A DNA stretch of 64,000 nucleotides from Psychrobacter sp. bablab_jr014. GTDB lineage: Bacteria; Pseudomonadota; Gammaproteobacteria; Pseudomonadales; Moraxellaceae. A program made the translations under genes and the position numbers. Each line of letters opens with the position of its first letter. Position 1 is the first letter of the stretch. Shown piece by piece: positions 47,482 to 56,686 of the stretch. The stretch covers positions 62,001-126,000 of the forward strand of contig NZ_JACDXT010000001.1 of NCBI RefSeq assembly GCF_016464015.1, written 5' to 3'. Under the pieces are notes generated by a model. It worked only from the letters and a program-made list of their open reading frames with translations, did no database searches and was not told where the DNA came from.

Positions 47482-47513
47482 AAAAAATAAAAACGCGGGC
47501 ATTTAACCTGCGT
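47482..47513 (-). terminator. Terminator-like hairpin in the pepN leader
   Basis: Minus strand: ACGCAGG pairs with CCCGCGT (one mismatch) around a 7-base loop, then TTTTATTTTTT. It ends about 37 bases before the pepN start. No upstream minus-strand gene needs terminating here, so it could be an attenuator of pepN or a barrier to antisense transcription. Confidence 0.45.
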
Positions 47514-47792
47514 CTTTGTCCTTACCCTAGCATGTAGCAGCACTGGCGTATAGCTGATAATAAATGCATGATAGAAAAAATATACCTTAATAAAAATATT
47601 GAGCATTATGTACGTATTTAAATGTCATTTTTGCTACCAAAGTTATATTGTAATACTCAGCAAACTTTGACATTATTTACAGTAATGCTACTTACATAAA
47701 TTAACACTGATTTTAATATGAGTAGCTATTGTAGCGCATTCATTATAAGTCAGATTATAAAACATACCGCTGTTAAAATTCAGGAGAAAACC
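47514..47792. other. Divergent promoter region of pepN and the Pal-like gene
   Basis: AT-rich, no ORF with support. A TTGACA at 47667-47672 is a good -35 for the Pal-like gene, but the matching -10 is poor. The pepN-side hairpin is listed separately. Confidence 0.4.
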
Positions 47793-48311
47793 ATGTCTAC
47801 ACGTATTGCTAAAATCGCTGCGTTAACCGCATTATCTACTGCTGTGGCTATCACAACAGGCTGTGCAACCAAGCGCACAACGTCAGAAGTTGTGGTAGCA
47901 CCACTTGGCGTACCCGCAGGCCAAGTTGGCTATGCAGGTGCCGTAGTTGTTGATAATCCAAACGCTGTTGTCACTGCGGCAGACAACTTACAAGCTGTTG
48001 TAAACTTTGCTTTTGACAGTAGCGCGCTTGATGCCGAAGCGGTTGCCGTTCTTAGCCAACATGCCAACCTCCTACGCAGCAACCCAGCCGCTGGCGTGAT
48101 GATTGCAGGTCACACCGATGAGCGTGGTAGTCGTGAGTACAACATGGCATTGGGCGAGCGTCGTGCGCGTTCAGTTGCCAACTATCTTGCCAGCCAAGGT
48201 GTATCGACTGCCAATATCCAAACCATTAGCTATGGTGAAGAGCGTCCTGTAGCGACAGGCACGACCGAAGCGGCCTATGCTCAAAACCGCCGCGCTGAAC
48301 TGTCTTATTAA
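47793..48311 (+). CDS. OmpA-family lipoprotein, Pal-like
   Basis: A 172-residue outer-membrane lipoprotein. The signal peptide ends in a lipobox (AITTGC), so Cys 23 or so would be lipidated. A short linker leads to a C-terminal OmpA-like peptidoglycan-binding domain with VNFAFDSSALDAEA and GHTDERGSREYNMALGERRA. It would anchor the outer membrane to peptidoglycan. No tolB or tolA is near, so it may be the Tol-Pal lipoprotein or a paralogue. CAGGAG before ATG 47793 is an excellent ribosome-binding site; the frame is open from 47718. It ends at a strong terminator. Confidence 0.9.
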   Translation: MSTRIAKIAALTALSTAVAITTGCATKRTTSEVVVAPLGVPAGQVGYAGAVVVDNPNAVVTAADNLQAVVNFAFDSSALDAEAVAVLSQHANLLRSNPAAGVMIAGHTDERGSREYNMALGERRARSVANYLASQGVSTANIQTISYGEERPVATGTTEAAYAQNRRAELSY

Positions 48312-48372
48312 TTGGCAAGTGATGACTGAATTAGCGGCTTTGCATTTATAAACCGCTATAAAAACTCAGCTC

Positions 48373-48410
48373 AAAAAAACCCAATCATGCTACCATGATT
48401 GGGTTTTTTT
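48373..48410. terminator. Intrinsic terminator after the Pal-like gene
   Basis: ACCCAATCATG and CATGATTGGGT pair perfectly around CTAC; A-tract before and seven T after. It ends 28 bases before the next start codon. Confidence 0.88.
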
Positions 48411-48437
48411 ATGCCTTTTTGACTGTATCATGTGCCT

Positions 48438-49169
48438 ATGACTGCCAACGCCCTGCCCTTTGATCTATCTTCTATAAGCGTAACGCGCCTAAATGATCAT
48501 ACCCATTACGCCAGCGCAAAGCTCATGCCAGTTGCGTCTCCAGCCTATATACATTGGCAAGTACCGTTTGTAAGTGACAAATACACTCGCCAGACACTGT
48601 CTCAGTGCTTATGGCAATATATACTACCCATCGAACAAGATGCGCCCACACAAGTCCGCCAAAAGCGTCAAAGACAACGTGCAGGCGTGCGTTCATTACT
48701 GCGCTATTTATTGGACGATTTAGCTATCGTTGATACGCTTAATGACAGCCGCTTTCCCTACCGCTTGGTAAACACAGGCTATTACGTTTGTTTTAGTCAT
48801 TCAGGTGATTCGGTTGCGGTGGCATTATCCAAAATGGGCGCAGTAGGCATCGATATAGAAACACAAGCCGTCAAATGGCGCATTGCCCAGCGTTTTTATC
48901 ATGCTGATGATATTCGCCAGCTGCAAGCGTTATCGATTAATGAGCGTGCACAGGTCAGTCAATGGCTGTGGCAAATTAAAGAAAGCTTGATTAAAATCCA
49001 TCAGTATACGCTGGCGCAAGGCTTGGGTATCTATTATCCACATTTGGTCGCAGCGTTGATTACTGTCAGCAACAAACCAACTGCACCGATCAGCTTGATA
49101 CTAGATAGTCATACTGTGCATATCACGCATACGTCCAGTATGGCAATCGTTTATCAAAACACTGCTTAA
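48438..49169 (+). CDS. 4'-phosphopantetheinyl transferase superfamily protein
   Basis: Transfers phosphopantetheine from CoA to a carrier-protein serine. The signature is present: VGIDIE with magnesium ligands, then WQIKESLIK about 50 residues later. At 243 residues it belongs to the Sfp/EntD-like size class, not the small AcpS class. The carrier it serves is not in this window. ATG 48438 follows a GTG six bases earlier in frame; neither has a clear ribosome-binding site. It ends at a bidirectional terminator. Confidence 0.85.
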   Translation: MTANALPFDLSSISVTRLNDHTHYASAKLMPVASPAYIHWQVPFVSDKYTRQTLSQCLWQYILPIEQDAPTQVRQKRQRQRAGVRSLLRYLLDDLAIVDTLNDSRFPYRLVNTGYYVCFSHSGDSVAVALSKMGAVGIDIETQAVKWRIAQRFYHADDIRQLQALSINERAQVSQWLWQIKESLIKIHQYTLAQGLGIYYPHLVAALITVSNKPTAPISLILDSHTVHITHTSSMAIVYQNTA

Positions 49170-49194
49170 CACAATTTTAAAAACCATCACGCAC

Positions 49195-49223
49195 AAAAAA
49201 AGCGACCCACTAGGTCGCTTTTT
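49195..49223. terminator. Bidirectional intrinsic terminator
   Basis: AAAAAAAGCGACC and GGTCGCTTTTT form the stem around CACTA. It serves the phosphopantetheinyl transferase gene and the convergent outer-membrane protein gene. Confidence 0.83.
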
Positions 49224-49249
49224 CTGTCTTGGTATCAACCAGTCACTTA

Positions 49250-50062
49250 TTAGAAGCGGTAAGTCGCACCTAATTTAACGATTGGCATCCACTCTAGGTA
49301 GTCTTCATCTTCTAATTCTTGCTTAATTTTTTCCTCAGCCAATGCACCACCTGCGCCGCTGGCGTTCACTTTAGCAGTAGTTTTACCTAGATATGCTGCA
49401 CCTAGCTCGCCGAATACACCAAAGTTATTGGTGATGTTTGGACGGAAGCCAATGGTAGCATAAGGAGCTAATTTATTACGGTGTTCTAACTCAGCAGTTA
49501 CACTGCCAACTTCAGCTAAATCACCACGAGTTAAGTCAAAATCTGCGTCAGCATTTGGCGTACCTACATAATAGCGGGCGCCGTCTACTGGATAATAACC
49601 ATTTTCACCTGCGTCTTCTGCATTAGCAGTAGCAGTAATATCGTTGTCAGGAACAATGATACCTGCACCTACTGTGAACCAGTTGGCTGCTGGACGTAGC
49701 TGCACACCTAAGTATGGGTTGCTGAAATCTGTATCTACATCGTAGTTTACGTCGTTTGCATCAAAGTCGCCGCCAAATAAATCAGCAACATCGCCACCTG
49801 CCCAACCTGCTTGGATTTCAGTCTTATCGTTCAGACCCCAAGCAACGTTTGCACCATAACCTAGTGTACCTACTTCAGCACTTACTGCGGCTGGATGTGT
49901 AACCGTATCAAAGAAAGTCTTGGTACCACCAACAACAGCACCAGTAGTATTACGAACAACGCCCGCATCTTCATTATAGCCATAAGCCACAGGCTCAGCA
50001 GCCATTGCCGCAGTAGATACCAATACAGCTGCAGATACAGCGGTCAATTTAACTAATTTCAT
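49250..50062 (-). CDS. Outer-membrane beta-barrel protein
   Basis: 270 residues with a clear Sec signal peptide (MKLVKLTAVSAAVLVSTAAMA) and a mature part of alternating aromatic and polar strands ending in YRF, the C-terminal Phe that guides beta-barrel assembly. Several acidic loops (such as FDANDVNYDVDTDF) could bind cations. It resembles OmpW/Omp25-type barrels, but I cannot assign a substrate. GAGGAG before ATG 50062 is a strong ribosome-binding site, suggesting high expression. The leader has a direct repeat at 50089-50119. Confidence 0.82.
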   Translation of the reverse strand: MKLVKLTAVSAAVLVSTAAMAAEPVAYGYNEDAGVVRNTTGAVVGGTKTFFDTVTHPAAVSAEVGTLGYGANVAWGLNDKTEIQAGWAGGDVADLFGGDFDANDVNYDVDTDFSNPYLGVQLRPAANWFTVGAGIIVPDNDITATANAEDAGENGYYPVDGARYYVGTPNADADFDLTRGDLAEVGSVTAELEHRNKLAPYATIGFRPNITNNFGVFGELGAAYLGKTTAKVNASGAGGALAEEKIKQELEDEDYLEWMPIVKLGATYRF

Positions 50063-50601
50063 GTCGTGCTCCTCAAATATAGAACAATATGTCTAAGACT
50101 AAAAAATGTCTAAGACTAACAACGGTGCTGCCTTTTTCGCTTGAATTTTAAACAATCACCTTATGCAGCAGATTAAAACAAGTTTGCTGCCAAAAGTCAC
50201 GCTACTAAATCGTGATTTTATTTGCCATTGTGTAACCATTACAGGGATATTGTAAGGAATGCTACCAATATGGTTATCTTGTTCCTTTCATGTTAAATAA
50301 AGGTAAAAACAAGCGTCACAATCCGCGGGATATCAAGCGGTTATTCACTTTCTTCCTACTTTTTTGTGATTGTTCCTTGGATAAATGTGTCTATACTTTT
50401 ACATACTCTATGGCATTACAATCGGCGTACGCCAAATACGTGTAAAAGGCCGTCAAATGGTCACTCAAGTAATATTTTGGCATACTTTCTTGCAAAATTG
50501 AGCGATTGTTACGTTATTTACCAAATGCGTACACAAATGAGTCTCTGTCTTTATATAAACGCTCCTATATCTCTTAGCCTCAGCCACAGTAAACGCTGCT
50601 A
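50063..50601. other. Intergenic region upstream of the outer-membrane protein gene
   Basis: AT-rich, with no supported ORF. It holds the 14-bp direct repeat at 50089-50119 and the promoter of the outer-membrane protein gene. The right end is downstream of the acyl-CoA ligase; I see no strong terminator there. Confidence 0.45.
50089..50119. repeat. 14-bp direct repeat in an outer-membrane protein leader
   Basis: ATGTCTAAGACTAA occurs at 50089-50102 and again at 50106-50119, a 17-base period. Within each copy, GTCTAAGAC is itself a palindrome. It lies 27 bases upstream of the start codon and may be a tandem regulator-binding site. Confidence 0.45.
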
Positions 50602-52263
50602 TTAGCCATCACCATACATCTCTCTCATGACTTTTTTGTCATGCTTGCCGACCGAGGTTTTAGGCAACTCATCTACGAATTTAAACTGACTGGGTACGCC
50701 ATACTTTGGAATGATGCCACGGCTGACTGCTTGCTCAGCGACTTTGGCAATGTCTGCGGCGGTAGTGTCTTGGCAGTCAGGTTTGAGCACCACCAATGCC
50801 AAGGGACGCTCGCCCCACTCTTTATCACGCACGCCAATGACAGATACGTCCGCGACAGCAGGATGTAAAGACAAAATGGTCTCTATCTCTAAAGAAGAAA
50901 TCCACTCGCCGCCTGATTTAATCACATCTTTTAAGCGGTCAGTGATTTTTATTGTACCTGCACTGGTCATATAGGCGATGTCTTGAGTGTGCATGTAACC
51001 ATGCGCCCACAGCTCCGCGCCCTTATCCTCGTTTTTAAAATAGCTTTGTGTGAGCCATGGGGCACGTAAGACCAGCTCGCCCGTTTTGTTTTCGCCAATG
51101 AGTGGCTGCGTGTAGTCCTCTCCCCAGATTTTGGCATCGACCATTAAAATGGGTTTGCCCGTCATACAGCGGCGGTTAATGTCGTCCTCTGCCGTTTTCT
51201 CTGCTTCATTAAGACTAAAGTCACTTAAGCTAATCAGTGGTGCGGTCTCAGACATGCCATAGCCTGTGTATACTTCAATGCCTTGTGCCAACGCCGTCTT
51301 TGCTAAGCCTTCGGTCAAGCGCGAGCCACCAATAATCATTTTTAAGCCATTAAATGTCACAGTCTGACTCTGCGCTTCTTTCAGCAGCATTTGTAAGATC
51401 GTTGGCACACAATGGGTGATGCTAACGTTTTCGTTGACTATCAAGTCGAGCAAACGCTCGGGGACATAGCGTCCTGGATATACCTGTTTGAGTCCCATCA
51501 TGGTGGCAGTAAACGGAAATCCCCATGCGTGTACATGAAACATCGGCGTCATAGGCATATACACATCACCATAGCTCACGCCTTGCTTGTCAGGCAGAAT
51601 ACCGAGCGACGCGGCCTCCGCCATAGTGTGTAGTACCAACTGACGATGGCTAAAAAATACGCCTTTAGGATCGCCTGTCGTGCCTGAGGTGTAAAAAGTG
51701 GTAGCGATGGTGTTTTCGTCAAAATCGGGAAAATCAAAGCTATCGCTGGCGTTATCAAGTAGCGTCTCGTACTCGCCTATCAAGCGCGTCTGCGAAGCGT
51801 CAAACACACTGTCTGCACTCACGCCATTGTCATCGAGCCAAATAATATGCTCGATGCTGGAGTTGTCAAATTGATAGTCTTTGACCAGCGGCGCAAATTC
51901 AGAATTGAGCAGTAAAACTTTGGGCTTGGCATGATTGATGGTATAGAGGATTTTTTCTGGAGATAAGCGGATATTGACGGTTTGCAAAACATATTGCGAC
52001 ATTGGCACAGCAAAGTAGGATTCAAGATAACGATGGCTGTCCCAATCCATGATCGCGACCACATCACCTGCTTCGAGATTAAGACCAGCCAGCACATTCG
52101 CCAATTTGGCAATGCGGCCAAAAAAATCGGCGTAACGAAAGCGGTGCTTGTCCGCGTAGATAATTTCTTGGTCTAAAGAGACCGTCTTAGCGCGGTTTAA
52201 CAGCTGTTTGATAAGTAGTGGATAGACGTACGCATCAGGCGCAGCCATATAGGCTAAAGACAT
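50602..52263 (-). CDS. Fatty acyl-CoA ligase (AMP-forming)
   Basis: Activates a fatty acid with ATP and CoA for beta-oxidation; the overall look is of a medium-chain AlkK-type ligase of 553 residues. The ATP loop is FYTSGTTGDPKGVFFSHRQL, followed by YTGYGMSETAPL, and the C-terminal catalytic Lys is in KTSVGKHDKK. ATG 52263 has AAGGA 8 bases upstream. It stands alone on the minus strand. The chain length preferred is not determinable. Confidence 0.9.
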   Translation of the reverse strand: MSLAYMAAPDAYVYPLLIKQLLNRAKTVSLDQEIIYADKHRFRYADFFGRIAKLANVLAGLNLEAGDVVAIMDWDSHRYLESYFAVPMSQYVLQTVNIRLSPEKILYTINHAKPKVLLLNSEFAPLVKDYQFDNSSIEHIIWLDDNGVSADSVFDASQTRLIGEYETLLDNASDSFDFPDFDENTIATTFYTSGTTGDPKGVFFSHRQLVLHTMAEAASLGILPDKQGVSYGDVYMPMTPMFHVHAWGFPFTATMMGLKQVYPGRYVPERLLDLIVNENVSITHCVPTILQMLLKEAQSQTVTFNGLKMIIGGSRLTEGLAKTALAQGIEVYTGYGMSETAPLISLSDFSLNEAEKTAEDDINRRCMTGKPILMVDAKIWGEDYTQPLIGENKTGELVLRAPWLTQSYFKNEDKGAELWAHGYMHTQDIAYMTSAGTIKITDRLKDVIKSGGEWISSLEIETILSLHPAVADVSVIGVRDKEWGERPLALVVLKPDCQDTTAADIAKVAEQAVSRGIIPKYGVPSQFKFVDELPKTSVGKHDKKVMREMYGDG

Positions 52264-52485
52264 GGGCAACTTCCTTGTATAAGCGCAGGGCGCAGTGACA
52301 TCATTGTCAAGCGATTAAAAGCAGACAAGCGCCTGCAAAAAATCACTAACACGTTGATGGTATGAAAAAGTAACTGCAAAGTAAAGCGGCTAATACAGAC
52401 ATCCTTGCCCGTACGCGTTTGCGCTTTGTCATACTCGCCAAGGTCTTCTTCTGATACGCTGACAGCGCGCTTTATTGTCTTGATA

Positions 52486-52498
52486 TAGGGCGTGTTGA
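52486..52498. mobile_element. Solo terminal repeat of the MITE-like element
   Basis: TAGGGCGTGTTGA matches exactly the first 13 bases of the terminal repeat at 7282. The flanking bases do not match the inside of that element on either side, and no second end is near. It lies 26 bases past the stop of the MFS gene, so it is likely the remnant of a deleted or diverged copy. Confidence 0.5.
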
Positions 52499-52523
52499 AT
52501 ATAAAATAAAAACAAGCAATCCA

Positions 52524-53804
52524 TTAGCGGGCGCGTTTGGTCTTAATCATGCCAAAACTTGCGATTAATAAGGCTAAGGTTTGCACGCATAAGAGCAGCG
52601 CCACCGTCCAACCCCACTCGCCCGCGGCATACGCTATGCCGCATGCCCACGCACCTATCGTACCACCCGCGTAATACGCCATATAGTACAGACCTGATGC
52701 CAATGAGCGTCCTGTTTTGACATTTACGGCAATATAGCTGATGGTCGCCGACTGCGTAATAAAGACGCCTGAAGACATAATCGTCAAACCAACGACGATG
52801 CCCCACAGCGGCGACACGAGCGTAATCAGTGCGCCGCACATCGACATCATCACCGCAGCTCGCACGGTACGCGCTGCTCCAAAACGCTGCAATAAGCGCG
52901 TCGATAGCGGCGTAATGACCACACCAATCAGATAAACGGCAAAGATATTGGCCAACGCTCCAGTACTCAAAAAGTAAGGAGATTCTGCCAAATGCAAATT
53001 GATAAAGGTAAAGCAGCCAACCAGTGAAAACAGCACGCATGCGCCCAATAAACAGGCGGTCACCACATAGCGGTTGGTTAAATGCGCGCCAAGGGTCTGT
53101 ATGGCGGAGGCAAAGTTGGCATTGGGTACAAAGCGGCGCGACTGCGGCAAGGTCTTAGCTGCCCATACCGCACCGATGAGCGTCATCACACCCATCACAT
53201 AATAGCCATTACGCCAGCCGATCCATTCGTGCATATGCCCCAGTAAAAAACGCCCCATAAAGCCGCCAAAGACTGTGCCTGACACATAAAAAGACATCAG
53301 GCTGGTCAGCGCCTTGCCCTCAAACTCCTCGCCCACATAGGCAATCGTTACGACCGTAATGCCTGGGACGGACAACCCTTGTAAAAAGCGCAACACGCCG
53401 AGCCAACCGATACTTGGACTTAATGCAATCAGCGCCGTAGGAATGGCTAAGAACAAGAGCGCACCAACGATAAAGGACTTGCGCCCTATGGCGTCTGAGA
53501 GCATCCCCAAAAAGGGGGACATCAGCGCAATCGCCATTACCGTTGCGCCCACCATCATACCGACCTGCACTTCGGTCGCTAAAAAATCCACCATTAACAC
53601 GGGCAAAATCGCTTGAATAGAATAGACCTGCAAAAAGGCAAACATGCCAATCATGCCGATGGTAAGTTTAACAAGCCAAGACGGATCGGGCGCAGGCACT
53701 GTCTCGGCGCGGGAGTTGGGTATAGCAGTATTTTTCACAAGAAAGCTGACTGTATGAGGCGCTGTTGCTGCGCTAAAAGAATAAAACCAGTGATGCGCGC
53801 GCAT
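52524..53804 (-). CDS. MFS transporter, YnfM-like
   Basis: A 12-helix major facilitator of about 426 residues. The helix 2-3 loop is LSDAIGRKSFIVGALLF, and RFLQGLSVPGITVVTIAYVGEEF is like YnfM-type efflux carriers. Substrate unknown. The first 40 residues are polar and may be partly untranslated: ATG 53804 has no good ribosome-binding site, and an alternative GTG near residue 23 is possible. It is on the same strand as the acyl-CoA ligase, separated by about 260 bases that contain the solo MITE end. Confidence 0.82.
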   Translation of the reverse strand: MRAHHWFYSFSAATAPHTVSFLVKNTAIPNSRAETVPAPDPSWLVKLTIGMIGMFAFLQVYSIQAILPVLMVDFLATEVQVGMMVGATVMAIALMSPFLGMLSDAIGRKSFIVGALLFLAIPTALIALSPSIGWLGVLRFLQGLSVPGITVVTIAYVGEEFEGKALTSLMSFYVSGTVFGGFMGRFLLGHMHEWIGWRNGYYVMGVMTLIGAVWAAKTLPQSRRFVPNANFASAIQTLGAHLTNRYVVTACLLGACVLFSLVGCFTFINLHLAESPYFLSTGALANIFAVYLIGVVITPLSTRLLQRFGAARTVRAAVMMSMCGALITLVSPLWGIVVGLTIMSSGVFITQSATISYIAVNVKTGRSLASGLYYMAYYAGGTIGAWACGIAYAAGEWGWTVALLLCVQTLALLIASFGMIKTKRAR

Positions 53805-53898
53805 GACTGAGCGAAAAGATAGCCGCGCATCATAACACGGCTACAACGATATTGGCGGAATGAAGGATAGAACCAATGGTCTACACGAACGATAAAAC

Positions 53899-54339
53899 TT
53901 ATGCGTCAATAGCAGCTGCCAATTGGGTAGCGAGCTGAGCCAATTCGCTATGGTCAGCATTTTGATTGGCGTGCTTGCCAAGCTCATGGATGCTGGTTGG
54001 AATCAGATGCATATGATAATGAAAAATAGACTGCCCTGCTTCGGCATGATTCAGCTGCATCTGTACGATACCTTGACGATTAAAAACCTCGCGCTGCGCC
54101 TGCATGACTTTTTTAGCAGTACTGATGACCGCAGTGGCGTCTTCGAGCGCCAAGTCGCTTAGCTCAACTGCGGCCGCTTTTGGTACGACCAAGACGTGTC
54201 CTGTTGCTTGCGGCATGATGTCCATAAATGCCAATGTTTTGTCGTCTTCATAAACCTTATGACAGGGAATCTCACCACGAATAATTTTGGCAATGATGTT
54301 ATCGTTATCGTAATTGTTAGCGCTGGTTTGCTCGCTCAT
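53899..54339 (-). CDS. HIT-family nucleotide hydrolase
   Basis: A small cytosolic protein of 146 residues of the HinT type, which hydrolyses adenosine phosphoramidates. The HIT motif is HYHMHLIP near the C-terminus, and the IIRGEIPCHKVYEDD and MPQATGHVLVVPK segments are typical. ATG 54339 has AAGGA and AAGAG upstream; the frame is open to 54402 without support. It lies downstream of lolA behind a terminator. Confidence 0.93.
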   Translation of the reverse strand: MSEQTSANNYDNDNIIAKIIRGEIPCHKVYEDDKTLAFMDIMPQATGHVLVVPKAAAVELSDLALEDATAVISTAKKVMQAQREVFNRQGIVQMQLNHAEAGQSIFHYHMHLIPTSIHELGKHANQNADHSELAQLATQLAAAIDA

Positions 54340-54453
54340 GCTCTTATCCTTATCCATCATAAAAATTGTTCTACTAGTCATTGGCATTTTTAGCCGCTTC
54401 ACATCTTAGCACGCACTCACCTATCTCGACACGATAGAAGGACAAACACATAC

Positions 54454-54484
54454 AAAAAAAGCAGACCCAACGGCCTGCTTTTCT
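54454..54484 (-). terminator. Intrinsic terminator after lolA
   Basis: On the minus strand AAAAGCAG and CTGCTTTTTTT flank a 10-base loop. It stands about 25 bases past the lolA stop and before the HIT gene start. Confidence 0.65.
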
Positions 54485-54508
54485 ATCATAATGCGCGTGC
54501 GTACGTAT

Positions 54509-55192
54509 TTACTGATTAATCACGTCCACGCCTTTTGGTGGCGTAAAGTTAAACTGACTGCTGCTGATGCTTGAATTAAGCTTGATATTACTAAACTTGA
54601 TTGAGGTCGTTTGACCGAGCGAATCATTAAGCACCATCATTACAGGTTTACCGCCGCTAAAGCTCACGGATAAGTTTTTGAAGTTGGCATCACTTGACTT
54701 TGGATATAGCACATAGTAGTTCTTGCTGTTGTACGGCTGCGTGATTTTAAAGTTTTTATCAATTTTATCAGGATCGCCTGACAACAATAGCGCTGGTGTG
54801 TTACCCACTTGATTGTCGACCTTTTGCTTGGTCACTTGCTCTAAGTCTTTATCATAGACCCATAGCGCATTGCCGTTCGCTACAATCAACTGTTCTGATG
54901 GTGATTTGGTTTCCCAGCGAAAGCGGTTCGGACGTTGCACATTCATTGAACCACTAAACGTGCCATTTTTTGCGCCTTTGGTGGTTTGCGTAAAGTTTGC
55001 AGTCATACTTTTGGTGTTGCTAAGTAAATCGTTTAAGCGTTTTGCCGCGACTAGATTATCAGCTGCTGCTGCATTGGCGCTTTGGGTCATCGCTGCCATC
55101 GGTGCGGCGACCCCAATCGTCGTCAACAATGCACCTGCTAATGCACCACTCATAATTTTTTGTTTTACTGTGCTGTGGGTTGATACCGTCAT
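54509..55192 (-). CDS. lolA: Outer-membrane lipoprotein carrier LolA
   Basis: Periplasmic chaperone that carries lipoproteins from LolCDE to LolB. A long signal peptide (about 42 residues, ending ANA) leads to the mature part with TKSMTANFTQTT, the FRWETKSPSEQLIVANG block and LSGDPDKIDKNFK, all typical of LolA. ATG 55192 has GAGGA 7 bases upstream. About 227 residues. It is monocistronic with a terminator after it. Confidence 0.93.
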   Translation of the reverse strand: MTVSTHSTVKQKIMSGALAGALLTTIGVAAPMAAMTQSANAAAADNLVAAKRLNDLLSNTKSMTANFTQTTKGAKNGTFSGSMNVQRPNRFRWETKSPSEQLIVANGNALWVYDKDLEQVTKQKVDNQVGNTPALLLSGDPDKIDKNFKITQPYNSKNYYVLYPKSSDANFKNLSVSFSGGKPVMMVLNDSLGQTTSIKFSNIKLNSSISSSQFNFTPPKGVDVINQ

Positions 55193-55567
55193 GGTTTGTC
55201 CTCTCATAATAAAAAATAAATATGCAAATTATCATTGTCTAAAAGGCAGCAAGTTAACTGCGGTTTACTTGTTGTTGGTAGCAGACTTACACATCTAAAC
55301 CACGCTGTGTCTAACCTCGATTATGGCGTTTAATCACGCGTCCTAAATCCATGATAAATAGGCCATTAATCAATAAATATTGATTAAACAAAGTCAGCCA
55401 ATCAGCCTGTTACCAATCGATAAGCACAGTGTGCCAGCTTTTTTATTACGCGCCTAGTCTTCAATTGCAATCAATACTACACGCCTGCTACAGCCTTGTA
55501 ACGGCACTCTATCCTTTAATCTACCGGTATTTATGCCTACTTTTGTTGGTTAAAAACAGCTTAGATA
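55193..55567. other. Intergenic region upstream of lolA
   Basis: No gene seen. It includes the lolA promoter and, at 55366-55387, a perfect 10-bp inverted repeat with a 2-base centre. Confidence 0.4.
55366..55387. promoter_or_regulatory. Perfect inverted repeat upstream of lolA
   Basis: TTAATCAATA and TATTGATTAA flank AA. It lies about 175 bases upstream of the lolA start. It is a possible operator; there is no T-tract to make it a terminator. Confidence 0.35.
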
Positions 55568-55603
55568 TAAAAAAACCTTCACAACCTAAGTCATGAAGGC
55601 TCT
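55568..55603 (-). terminator. Terminator of rplU-rpmA
   Basis: Minus strand: CCTTCA pairs with TGAAGG around a 12-base loop, then seven T. It stands just over 50 bases past the rpmA stop. Confidence 0.65.
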
Positions 55604-55655
55604 TTATATAAATGCGCGACTACTCAAAGTAGCGGTACATTTATAATATCAGTGC

Positions 55656-55913
55656 TTATGCACTCTCAACGCTAACATAGCGGCGGTTGAATTTGCCTTT
55701 AGTCGCAAATTTAACAACACCGTCATTTAAAGCGAATAGCGTGTGGTCACGACCCATGCCTACGCCTTCACCTGCGTGAAATTCAGTGCCACGCTGACGT
55801 ACGATGATGTTACCAGCAACAACAGCTTGGTCGCCGAATACTTTTACGCCCAACATTTTTGGGTTTGAATCACGACCGTTACGAGTCGAGCCGGCAGCTT
55901 TTTTATGTGCCAT
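55656..55913 (-). CDS. rpmA: 50S ribosomal protein L27
   Basis: An 85-residue ribosomal protein near the peptidyl-transferase centre. It begins [17 protein letters not shown], the standard start in proteobacteria, and shows [23 protein letters not shown] lies 8 bases before ATG 55913. It follows rplU in the usual order, with a 113-base gap. Confidence 0.97.
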   Translation of the reverse strand: MAHKKAAGSTRNGRDSNPKMLGVKVFGDQAVVAGNIIVRQRGTEFHAGEGVGMGRDHTLFALNDGVVKFATKGKFNRRYVSVESA

Positions 55914-56026
55914 GAGAAAATCTCCTTGTTAATGTGAGTATCGCGGTGCGATATCGTTAAAGCCTAAAGACTTATATCAGCATACAATAGTTTTAAAAAA
56001 CTTTTAAAATACAGTAGTACTTAATA

Positions 56027-56338
56027 TTAAGCGTTGATGGCTTTGATTTTTAACAAGGTGTACCATTGGCGGTGACCTTGCTCTTTGTGGTAGTGCTTAC
56101 GACGGTTATGCTTGATGATGCGAACTTTTTCGCCGCGACCGTGCTTCACTACTTCTGCTTCAACGCTTGCGCCTTCAACGACTGGCTGACCGATTTTTAC
56201 GTCATCACCGTCTACAACCATCAATACGTCTTCAACTTTAACAGTGTCGCCAGCTTCAGCTTTTAGTAGCTCAACTTTTAGCAATTCGTCAACAACAACA
56301 CGGTGCTGCTTACCACCACTTTTGATTACTGCGTACAT
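56027..56338 (-). CDS. rplU: 50S ribosomal protein L21
   Basis: 103 residues, normal for L21. It starts [14 protein letters not shown] and ends with the basic [15 protein letters not shown] segment. ATG 56338 has GGAG 8 bases upstream; the frame is open to 56395 but that part is not L21. It is divergent from ispB, a very common arrangement in gamma-proteobacteria. Confidence 0.97.
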   Translation of the reverse strand: MYAVIKSGGKQHRVVVDELLKVELLKAEAGDTVKVEDVLMVVDGDDVKIGQPVVEGASVEAEVVKHGRGEKVRIIKHNRRKHYHKEQGHRQWYTLLKIKAINA

Positions 56339-56686
56339 GATATGACTCCGCTTAACCCGTGTGCCGTGGCTGATTTGATACCAGCGCTTCATCAACGAAC
56401 ACGACAGGGAAAAATTAAAGGCAAAATTTTACGTTTTTTTCACGATAAAATCAAGTAAAGCAAAGACTTTTTGCTAAAAATTGCGCAGTGCATGAATGAC
56501 TGTCTTAGTATTGTGCTGGTTTATCGCTATTTTGTAGGTGCCTGCACGATTCGCCCTTTGTTTACATAAGGGCTATGCTATTATGAGCGCCTGTTAGACT
56601 GGCGCGTGCTTGGCTGTGCGCTTTTCTAAACGCCTTTATTATTATGATAATTTTCTTTTGCCCTTTTTGATTGTGACGATATTTTT
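56339..56686. other. Divergent promoter region of rplU and ispB
   Basis: About 350 bp, AT-rich, with no ORF or clear hairpin. It holds both promoters. I see nothing else in it. Confidence 0.45.

Noticed and set aside
47493-47792. Riboswitch or structured RNA ahead of the Pal-like lipoprotein
   Set aside because: Only the pepN-side hairpin is evident; no conserved riboswitch core can be recognised in the rest.
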